Shown here in pieces: positions 57,609 to 64,000 of a stretch of DNA of 64,000 nt; within the stretch, counting starts at the first letter, position 1; each line of letters begins with the position of its first letter. Both the position numbers and the translations under genes were made by a program. This stretch comes from Streptomyces vinaceus (lineage in GTDB: Bacteria; Actinomycetota; Actinomycetes; Streptomycetales; Streptomycetaceae), in the NCBI RefSeq assembly GCF_008704935.1, contig NZ_CP023692.1, positions 2,055,001 to 2,119,000 on the forward strand, given 5' to 3'. The notes under the pieces are model-generated. The model was not told the origin of the DNA and searched no databases. It saw only the letters and a program-made list of their open reading frames with translations.

Positions 57609-59027
57609 TCAGCTGTCGAAGCCGAGACCGAACTTGTCCATGACCTTCAGCCACAGGTTGCGCCGGCCGCCGCGGGCGTCGGCGCGGGCCAGGGACCACT
57701 TGGTGAGCGTGATCCCGGTCCAGGCGAAGGGTTCGGGCGGGAAGGGCATCGGCCGCGACTTCACCATCTCCAGCTCGGTGCGCTCGGTGCGGGCCCCGTC
57801 GAGGAGGTCCAGCATCACGTCGGCACCGAAGCGGGTGGCGCCCACCCCGAGCCCGGTGTACCCGGCCGCGTAGGCGACCTTGCCGCCGTGCGCGGTGCCG
57901 AAGAAGGCCGAGAAGCGCGAGCAGGTGTCGATGGCCCCGCCCCAGGCGTGGCTGAACTTGATGCCCTCCAGCTGCGGGAACGCGGTGAAGAAGTGCTGCG
58001 CGAGCTTCAGGTACGTCTCGGGGCGGTGGTCGTACTCGGAGTCCAGCTTCCCGCGGTAGGGGTAGATGGCGTCGTAGCCGCCCCACAGGATGCGGTTCTC
58101 CGGGGTGATGCGGAAGTAGTGGAACTGGTTGGCGCTGTCGCCCAGGCCCTGGCGGTTGTTCCAGCCGATGGCCTTCAGCTGGTCGGCGGTCAGCGGCTCG
58201 GTCATCAGCGCGTAGTCGTAGACGGGCACCGTGAACGGCCGGATCCGCTTGACCAGCGAGGGGAAGATGTTGGTGCCGAGCGCCACGCGGCGGGCGAAGA
58301 TCCGCCCGTACGGGGTGCGCACGGCCATCCCGGCGCCCGAGGCGGCCAGGGACAGCCCCCGGGTGTTCTCGTAGATCCGCACGCCCAGCGACAGGCAGGC
58401 CTCCTTCAGGCCCCATGCCAGCTTGGCGGGGTTGAGCATGGCGACCCCGTCGGTGTCCCACAGGCCCGCGAGGAACGTCGGCGAGTCGACCTCGGCGCGC
58501 AGCTCCTCGCGGTCCAGCCAGCGCGAACCGCCGGCGAGGCCCAGCTTCTCGGCCTCCTCGTACAGCTCGCGCAACTCCTCGACCTGGTGCGGCTCGGTGG
58601 CCACGTCGATCTCGCCGGTGCGCTCGAAAGCGCAGTCGATGCCGTATCGGGCGATGGCCGCCTCGATCTCGTCGAGGTTGCGGGCGCCGAGCTCCTCCAG
58701 CTTGGCGAGCTCGCCCGGCCAGCGGGCCATGCCGTTGGCCAGGCCGTGCGTGAGGGAGGCGGCGCAGAACCCGCCGTTGCGGCCGGAGGCGGCCCAGCCC
58801 GCCTCCTTCGACTCGATCAGGACGACGTCCCGGGCGGGATCGCGCTCCTTGGCGATGAGCGCGGTCCACAGTCCGCTGTAGCCCCCGCCGATGACGAGCA
58901 GGTCGCAGGCCTCGTCGGAGGTCAGCGCCGGCTGCGCGGCGGGCTTGCCGGGGTCGTCCAGCCAGTACGAGACCGGCAGCGCTTCGGAAAGGGATTGAGC
59001 AACACTTCGCATGGCGACTGGGGCCAT
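57609..59027 (-). CDS. FAD-dependent oxidoreductase (amine oxidase/PuuB-like, DAO family)
   Basis: The 472-residue protein has the dinucleotide fold LLVIGGGYSGLWTALIAKER (about residue 44) and DAO-family features (GWAASGRNGGFC; GGYDAIYPYRG near 300). Length and pattern fit gamma-glutamylputrescine or polyamine oxidases. Context supports this: the downstream-transcribed partners upstream on the strand are a complete polyamine-type ABC transporter and an aldehyde dehydrogenase. The ATG at 59027 is used, with agggag nine bases upstream (the TTG at 59036 is a weaker alternative). The exact amine substrate is inferred from context only. Confidence 0.88.
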   Translation of the reverse strand: MAPVAMRSVAQSLSEALPVSYWLDDPGKPAAQPALTSDEACDLLVIGGGYSGLWTALIAKERDPARDVVLIESKEAGWAASGRNGGFCAASLTHGLANGMARWPGELAKLEELGARNLDEIEAAIARYGIDCAFERTGEIDVATEPHQVEELRELYEEAEKLGLAGGSRWLDREELRAEVDSPTFLAGLWDTDGVAMLNPAKLAWGLKEACLSLGVRIYENTRGLSLAASGAGMAVRTPYGRIFARRVALGTNIFPSLVKRIRPFTVPVYDYALMTEPLTADQLKAIGWNNRQGLGDSANQFHYFRITPENRILWGGYDAIYPYRGKLDSEYDHRPETYLKLAQHFFTAFPQLEGIKFSHAWGGAIDTCSRFSAFFGTAHGGKVAYAAGYTGLGVGATRFGADVMLDLLDGARTERTELEMVKSRPMPFPPEPFAWTGITLTKWSLARADARGGRRNLWLKVMDKFGLGFDS

Positions 59028-59048
59028 GTCTTCCAACTCCCTACAGAG

Positions 59049-59843
59049 TTACTTGGGCTGTGCGTTCTTGCGGCGGTTGCCGACCATCTGGCCGACGAGC
59101 ACCACCAGCACCGCGATGACGAACATCGCCGTACCGATGACGTTGATCTGTACAGGCGTACCGCGCTGGGCCGATCCCCACACGAACATGGGGAAGGTGA
59201 CGGTGTTGCCCGAGTTGAAGTTGGTGATGATGAAGTCGTCGAACGAGAGCGCGAACGAGAGCAGCGCGCCCGCCGCGATACCGGGCGCCGCGATCGGCAG
59301 GGTCACCCGTACGAAGGTCTGCACCGGGCCCGCGTAGAGGTCGCGGGCGGCCTCCTCCAGCCGCGGGTCCATCGACAGGACGCGCGCCTTGACGGCGGCG
59401 ACGACGAAGCTGAGGCAGAACATGACGTGGGCGATCAGGATCGTCCAGAACCCCAGCTGGATGCCCATGTTCAGGAACAGGGCGAGCAGCGAGGCGGCCA
59501 TCACGATCTCGGGCATCGCCATCGGCAGGAAGATCAGCGAGTTCACCGCGCCGCGCGCCCGGAAGCGGTAGCGCACCAGCGCGAAGGCGATGGCCGTGCC
59601 GAGGACGGTCGCACCGAGGGTGGCCCACACGGCGATCTGGAGCGACAGGGACAGCGAGCCGCACAGGTCCGCGACCCCGCAGGGGTCCTTCCAGGCGTCG
59701 AGCGAGAACTCCTGCCAGGCGTAGTTGAACCGCCCGGCGGGGTTGTTGAAGGAGAACACGGTCACGACGACGTTCGGCAGGATCATGTACGCGAGCGTGC
59801 CGAGGCCGAAGATGACGACGAGATTGCGCCGGAGCCAACGCAT
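59049..59843 (-). CDS. potC: Polyamine-type ABC transporter permease 2
   Basis: A 264-residue inner-membrane permease with six spans and the EAA loop [21 protein letters not shown], which contacts the ATPase. The start ATG at 59843 overlaps the previous permease stop (TGATG), so the two are translated together. Homologues are PotC/PotI/YdcV. Substrate assignment to polyamines rests on the binding protein and neighbours. A 21-bp gap leads to the oxidoreductase gene. Confidence 0.92.
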   Translation of the reverse strand: MRWLRRNLVVIFGLGTLAYMILPNVVVTVFSFNNPAGRFNYAWQEFSLDAWKDPCGVADLCGSLSLSLQIAVWATLGATVLGTAIAFALVRYRFRARGAVNSLIFLPMAMPEIVMAASLLALFLNMGIQLGFWTILIAHVMFCLSFVVAAVKARVLSMDPRLEEAARDLYAGPVQTFVRVTLPIAAPGIAAGALLSFALSFDDFIITNFNSGNTVTFPMFVWGSAQRGTPVQINVIGTAMFVIAVLVVLVGQMVGNRRKNAQPK

Positions 59844-60772
59844 CAGACCAGGTCCTCCGTCCCCGCTCGGCGGATGTAGATGGTGACCATGATCAGCACG
59901 ATGGCCATGAGGATGAAGGACAGCGCGGCGGCCGTCGGGTAGTCGAGGATGCGCAGGTACTGCGACTGGATGACGTTGCCGATCATCCGGGTGTCCGTGG
60001 AGCCGAGCAGCTCGGCGTTCACGTAGTCGCCGCTGGCCGGGATGAAGGTGAGCAGGGTCCCGGAGACCACGCCCGGCATGGAGAGCGGGAAGGTCACCTT
60101 CCGGAAGGTGGTGGAGGGGCGGGCGTACAGGTCCCCGGCCGCTTCGTGGAGGCGGGTGTCGATGCGCTCCAGCGAGGTGTAGAGCGGAAGGATCATGAAG
60201 GGGAGGAAGTTGTACGTCAGACCGCAGACCACGGCGAGCGGCGTGGCCAGCACCCGGTCCCCCTGGGTCATCCCGAGCCAGCTGGTGACGTCCAGGACGT
60301 GCAGGGTGTTGAGGACCTCCACCACCGGGCCGCCGTCGGCGAGGATCGTCTTCCAGGCCAGGGTGCGGATCAGGAAGCTGGTGAAGAAGGGGGCGATCAC
60401 CAGCACCAGCAGGAGGTTGCGCCAGCGTCCCGCCTTGAAGGCGATCAGATAGGCCAGCGGGTACCCGAGCAGCAGGCACAGCACGGTCGCGGTGCCGGCG
60501 TAGAGCAGGGAGCGCAGGAACTGCGGGTAGTACTCGGTGAGGGCGTCCCAGTACGTCTGGAAGTGCCAGGTGACCTTGAACCCCTCTTCGAGGGAGCCGG
60601 TCTGCACCGAGGTGGAGGCCTGGTAGATCATCGGCAGGACGAAGAACACCAGCAGCCACAGGATGCCGGGGAGCAGCAGCCAGTACGGGACCAGCCGCTT
60701 GCGCAGGGACGGCTTGTGGACCGGGGGGTCGGTGGCGGCCACGGCCTCCGGCGGCGCGGCGGTGGCGGTCAT
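59843..60772 (-). CDS. potB: Polyamine-type ABC transporter permease 1
   Basis: A 309-residue permease with a cytoplasmic N terminus, six spans (starting [21 protein letters not shown]) and the EAA motif [21 protein letters not shown]. It is PotB/PotH-like. The ATG at 60772 overlaps the ATPase stop (ATGA) and its own stop overlaps the next permease start by one base, so potA-potB-potC form one coupled unit. Confidence 0.92.
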   Translation of the reverse strand: MTATAAPPEAVAATDPPVHKPSLRKRLVPYWLLLPGILWLLVFFVLPMIYQASTSVQTGSLEEGFKVTWHFQTYWDALTEYYPQFLRSLLYAGTATVLCLLLGYPLAYLIAFKAGRWRNLLLVLVIAPFFTSFLIRTLAWKTILADGGPVVEVLNTLHVLDVTSWLGMTQGDRVLATPLAVVCGLTYNFLPFMILPLYTSLERIDTRLHEAAGDLYARPSTTFRKVTFPLSMPGVVSGTLLTFIPASGDYVNAELLGSTDTRMIGNVIQSQYLRILDYPTAAALSFILMAIVLIMVTIYIRRAGTEDLV

Positions 60773-61920
60773 GCGCCCTCCTCGACCGTCTCGATGCCGG
60801 CGTCTATGTCCTGCGCGGCGTCCAGGCCGAAGGTGTGCTCCGGGTTCCAGTGCAGGACCACCTCGGCGCCGGGGACCAGGCGGGCGTCGCGCTCGATGTT
60901 CTGCACGTACACCTCCAGCTCCGGGCAGACGGGGCTGTCGATCACGAACTGGGTGGAGACCCCGATGAAGGAGGAGGCGGCTATCGTGCCGCGGACCGTG
61001 TTGCGGCCGGCCGCGACGGTGTCCTCGTCCTCCGCGTGGACCAGGGATATCTTCTCGGGACGCACCCCGACCAGCAGTTTTCCGCCGGCCTTGGGCGTGG
61101 TCGAACATCGGGCCGCGGGCAGCCGCAGCTTCGCACCCGCGGAGCCGACCACGACCTCGGAGCCGCCCGCCTCCAGCACCTCGGCCTCGATGAGGTTGGA
61201 GGTGCCGAGGAAGTTGGCGACGAAGGTGGTCTTCGGGTTCTCGTACAGCTCGGCGGGGGCGCCGAGCTGCTCGACGCGGCCGCCGTTCATCACGGCGACC
61301 GTGTCGGCCATGGTCATGGCCTCCTCCTGGTCGTGCGTGACGTGCACGAAGGTGATGCCGACCTCGGTCTGGATGCGCTTGAGCTCCAGCTGCATCTGGC
61401 GGCGCAGCTTGAGGTCGAGGGCGCCGAGGGGCTCGTCGAGGAGGAGTACCTGGGGGTGGTTGATCAGCGCGCGGGCGACGGCCACGCGCTGCTGCTGGCC
61501 ACCGGAGAGCTGGTGGGGCTTGCGCTGGGCGAACTGGCCCAGCTCGACCAGCTCCAGCATGTCCTCGACCTGCTTCTTGACGGACTTGATGCCGCGCCGG
61601 CGCAGTCCGAAGGCCACGTTCTCGTAGATGTTCAGGTGCGGGAAGAGCGCGTAGCTCTGGAACACCGTGTTGACCGGGCGCTTGTACGGCGGCAGCTGGG
61701 TGACCTCGCGGTCGCCGAGGCTGACCGTGCCGGTGGAGGGCTCCTCCAGGCCGGCGATCATGCGCAGGGTGGTGGTCTTCCCGCAGCCCGAGGCGCCGAG
61801 CAGGGCGAAGAAGGAGCCCTGGGGGATGGTGAGATCCAGCGGGTGCACCGCGGTGAACGAGCCGTAGTGCTTGCTGATCCCGGCGAGGCGGACGTCGCCG
61901 CCCGCGGTCTTGTCAGTCAT
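60769..61920 (-). CDS. potA: Polyamine-type ABC transporter ATP-binding protein
   Basis: The 383-residue protein has Walker [11 protein letters not shown] (41-50), the Q-loop, the signature [15 protein letters not shown], Walker [13 protein letters not shown] and the H-loop VTHDQEEA, then a C-terminal TOBE domain ([13 protein letters not shown]). The ATG at 61920 is used; ggcccaggccc lies upstream. The binding-protein gene is 70 bp upstream on the same strand. Typical of the spermidine/putrescine class. Confidence 0.95.
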   Translation of the reverse strand: MTDKTAGGDVRLAGISKHYGSFTAVHPLDLTIPQGSFFALLGASGCGKTTTLRMIAGLEEPSTGTVSLGDREVTQLPPYKRPVNTVFQSYALFPHLNIYENVAFGLRRRGIKSVKKQVEDMLELVELGQFAQRKPHQLSGGQQQRVAVARALINHPQVLLLDEPLGALDLKLRRQMQLELKRIQTEVGITFVHVTHDQEEAMTMADTVAVMNGGRVEQLGAPAELYENPKTTFVANFLGTSNLIEAEVLEAGGSEVVVGSAGAKLRLPAARCSTTPKAGGKLLVGVRPEKISLVHAEDEDTVAAGRNTVRGTIAASSFIGVSTQFVIDSPVCPELEVYVQNIERDARLVPGAEVVLHWNPEHTFGLDAAQDIDAGIETVEEGA

Positions 61921-61990
61921 GGGCCTGGGCCTTCGGTGGTGGTGTCGTCGGAAGGGTGCGGGGCGCGGGTGCCGGTACGGAGGGGGTCGG

Positions 61991-63241
61991 TCAGGCTCCG
62001 ATGAGCTTGGCGAACTTCTCTTCGTAGGCGGTCTCTTCCTCACTGCTGAGGGAGCGGAAGGCGTGGGCCTTGGCCGCCATCGCCTTGTCCGGGATGATCA
62101 GGGGGTTGTCGGCGAGCGCGGGGTCGATCTTCGCGAGGTCTTCCTTGACGCCTTCGACGGGGCACACGTAGCTGATGAACGCGGCCAGCTGGGCGGCGTT
62201 CGGCGGCTCGTAGTAGAAGTCGATCAGCTTTTCGGCGTTGGCCTTGTGCCGGGCGTGGGCGGGGACCAGCAGGTTGTCGCTGGAGGTGATGTAACCCGGC
62301 GCCGGGATCGCGTACTTGATGTCCGGGTTGCCGGCCTGGAGCTGGATGACGTCGCCGGCCCAGGCCAGGCAGGCGGCGATGTCGCCCTTGTCGAGGTCCG
62401 CCGTGTAGTCGTTGCCGGTGAAGCGGCGGATCTGCTGGGTGTCGACGCCCTTCTGGAGCCGTCCGACGGCGGCGTCGAAGTCGGCGGTGGTGAAGTTGGC
62501 GGGGTCCTTGCCCTGGTCGAGCAGGGTCATGCCGACGCTGTCGCGCATCTCGGTGAGGAAGCCGACGCGGCCCTTGAGGGAGGGGTCGTCGAGCAGCTGC
62601 GTGACGGAGTCGACCTTCTTGCCTTCGGTGGCCTTCGCGTTGTAGGCGATGACGGTGTCGATGCCGGTCCAGGGGTAGCTGTAGGAGCGGCCCGGGTCCC
62701 AGTCGGGGTTGCGGAACTGCGGGATCAGGTTGGCGTAGGCGTGCGGGAGGTGGGAGGGGTCCAGCTTCTGCGCCCAGCCGAGCCGGATGATGCGGGCGGC
62801 GAGCCAGTCGGTGACGACGATCAGGTCGCGGCCGGTGTCCTGGCCGGCCGCGAGCTGCGGGCGGACCTTGCCGAAGAACTCGACGTTGTCGTTGATGTCC
62901 TCGGTGTACTTGACCTGGATCCCGGTCCGCTTGGTGAACTCCTCCAGCGTGGGGTGGGACTTCTCGTCGTCGCTGGTGTCCATGTACTCGGTCCAGTTGG
63001 AGAAGTTGATCTCCTTCTCCTGCTCCGAGTGGTCCTCGGAGGCGACGGCCGTGTCGCCCGCGCGCTTGGCCGGCGGGATGCCGCAGGCGGACAGGGAGGC
63101 CAGGCCGCCGAGGGTGAGCGCTCCGACTCCGGAGGCGCGCAGCAGCGAGCGGCGGGTGAGGGCGCCGCGCCCGCCGGTGATGCTGCGCCGTATCGCGGCG
63201 AGTTGCGCCGCCGAGAGGCGGTCGGGCTCGAACTGCTCCAT
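61991..63241 (-). CDS. potD: Spermidine/putrescine-type ABC transporter substrate-binding lipoprotein
   Basis: A 416-residue precursor with a twin-arginine signal (LTRRSLLRASGVGALTLGGL) and a lipobox (SLSAC), so it is probably a Tat-exported lipoprotein. The mature part is a periplasmic-type binding fold of the PotD/PotF group (FSNWTEYMDTSDD; VKYTEDINDNVEFFGKV; the W/Y/D positions of the amine site are in DLIVVTDW and WAGDVIQLQ). The ATG at 63241 is used. It is first in the potD-A-B-C unit; the dehydrogenase gene ends 72 bp upstream. Confidence 0.93.
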   Translation of the reverse strand: MEQFEPDRLSAAQLAAIRRSITGGRGALTRRSLLRASGVGALTLGGLASLSACGIPPAKRAGDTAVASEDHSEQEKEINFSNWTEYMDTSDDEKSHPTLEEFTKRTGIQVKYTEDINDNVEFFGKVRPQLAAGQDTGRDLIVVTDWLAARIIRLGWAQKLDPSHLPHAYANLIPQFRNPDWDPGRSYSYPWTGIDTVIAYNAKATEGKKVDSVTQLLDDPSLKGRVGFLTEMRDSVGMTLLDQGKDPANFTTADFDAAVGRLQKGVDTQQIRRFTGNDYTADLDKGDIAACLAWAGDVIQLQAGNPDIKYAIPAPGYITSSDNLLVPAHARHKANAEKLIDFYYEPPNAAQLAAFISYVCPVEGVKEDLAKIDPALADNPLIIPDKAMAAKAHAFRSLSSEEETAYEEKFAKLIGA

Positions 63242-63313
63242 GAGCTGCCCTTTCGGGAGGGGTGGCGCCGCTGGTCAGGCGGCCGGCTGCCACTCGGCCG
63301 AGGCCGTGGACGG

Positions 63314-64000
63314 TTAGATGCGGTCCCCGAAGATGGTGCGGTGCCAGTCCTTCGCGGCCACCGCGGTGTTGTCGTACATCACGTGCTTGACCTGCGTGTA
63401 CTCCTCGAAGGAGTAGGCGCTCATGTCCTTTCCGAAGCCACTCGCCTTGTAGCCGCCGTGGGGCATCTCGCTGATGATCGGAATGTGGTCGTTGACCCAG
63501 ACGCAGCCCGCCTTGATCTCGCGGGTGGCGCGGCCGGCCCGGTAGACGTCGCGGCTCCAGGCGGAGGCGGCCAGTCCGTACGGGGTGTCGTTGGCCAGCT
63601 CGATGCCCTCGTCGTCGGTGTCGAAGGGCAGGACGACGAGGACCGGTCCGAAGATCTCGGACTGGACGACCTCGCTGTCCTGGGCGGCGCCGGAGACGAG
63701 GGTGGGCCGGTAGTACGCGCCCTCGGCGAGCTCGCCGCCCGGGACCTCGCCGCCGGTGACGACGGTGGCGTAGCCGCGGGCGCGCTCGACGAAGCCCGCG
63801 ACCCGGTCGCGCTGGGCGTGCGAGACCAGCGGCCCCAGGTCGGTGGCCGGGTCGAAGGGGTCGCCGAGGCGGACCGTCCCCATCAGTTCGGCCACGCGGG
63901 CGACGAAGGCGTCGTGCAGCGGGCGCTGGACGTACGCGCGGGTGGCGGCGGTGCAGTCCTGGCCGGTGTTGATCAGGGAGGCGGCGACGGCGCCGTGGGC
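63314..64000 (-). CDS. Aldehyde dehydrogenase, gamma-aminobutyraldehyde type (5' end outside window)
   Basis: Only the C-terminal 228 codons are visible. The catalytic cysteine is present in NTGQDCTAATR (codon 63955-63953) and the fold continues to EEYTQVKHVMYD and the C terminus. The run GYKASGFGKDMSAYSFEEY is typical of the YdcW/PuuC-like and betaine-aldehyde subgroup. With the Pot transporter and the oxidase it probably oxidises 4-aminobutyraldehyde to GABA, which GabT then uses; this is context-based. The start lies past base 64000. Confidence 0.9.
   Translation of the reverse strand, partial: AHGAVAASLINTGQDCTAATRAYVQRPLHDAFVARVAELMGTVRLGDPFDPATDLGPLVSHAQRDRVAGFVERARGYATVVTGGEVPGGELAEGAYYRPTLVSGAAQDSEVVQSEIFGPVLVVLPFDTDDEGIELANDTPYGLAASAWSRDVYRAGRATREIKAGCVWVNDHIPIISEMPHGGYKASGFGKDMSAYSFEEYTQVKHVMYDNTAVAAKDWHRTIFGDRI

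Overview
This window is a high-GC, gene-dense stretch of actinobacterial core chromosome. It is almost certainly Streptomyces or a very close relative: GTG and TTG starts are common, genes are often coupled by GTGA/ATGA overlaps, a Streptomyces-type type VII secretion (ESX) locus is present, and the housekeeping order matches what I recall for the Streptomyces rnj-dapA-thyX...dxr region. I see no integrase, transposase, phage genes, CRISPR array, rRNA or tRNA. Both edge genes are cut by the window: rnj loses its 3' end and an aldehyde dehydrogenase loses its 5' end.

Layout. (1) 1-9.4 kb: RNA decay and lysine/cell-wall/dTMP genes on the minus strand (rnj, dapA, thyX, dapB, an M16 peptidase, pnp, rpsO), with two small membrane-protein genes on plus and one on minus. 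(2) 9.5-24.5 kb: the T7SS locus: eccD(-), eccC(+), a DUF397 gene(+), two WXG100 genes(-), mycP-eccB(-), eccE plus a coupled unknown gene(+), and a proline-rich ParA/MinD-type ATPase(+). The units are split into divergent and convergent blocks separated by strong hairpins; candidate promoters with TAGRRT -10 boxes can be seen. (3) 24.6-33 kb: the classic translation/transcription-factor cluster on minus (rimP, nusA, ylxR, infB, ylxP, rbfA, truB, ribF). (4) 33-36 kb: plus-strand genes for a Tat-type lipoprotein, a ferritin-like DUF4439 protein, a degenerate APH-like kinase and an SPFH/stomatin protein. (5) 36-43.5 kb: proS, two GNAT acetyltransferases and ispG-rseP-dxr (MEP isoprenoid pathway around a site-2 protease). 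(6) 43.5-64 kb: accessory metabolism: an unknown 460-residue protein, a long acyl-CoA dehydrogenase, an aldehyde dehydrogenase, a PucR-type regulator, an unusual TraD/FtsK-like membrane ATPase, gabT, a PAP2 phosphatase, a secreted GH18 chitinase with a DasR-like operator in its promoter, and a polyamine uptake/oxidation cluster (FAD oxidase, potCBAD-like ABC transporter, gamma-aminobutyraldehyde-type dehydrogenase).

How the parts fit. The ESX block can supply a membrane channel (EccB/C/D/E), a protease (MycP) and a small secreted heterodimer (Esx pair); eccA and PE/PPE genes are absent from the window. The right end reads as import and catabolism of putrescine-like amines to GABA and succinate (Pot transporter, oxidase, dehydrogenase, GabT, second dehydrogenase), with the chitinase and an orphan ATPase lying between its two halves. 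The least explained items are the TraD-like ATPase, the predicted pseudokinase, the 460-residue protein, the DUF397 gene inside the ESX locus, and a UUCG-capped hairpin that forms the first codons of the M16 peptidase gene. I found no clear, wholly new defence or mobile system.
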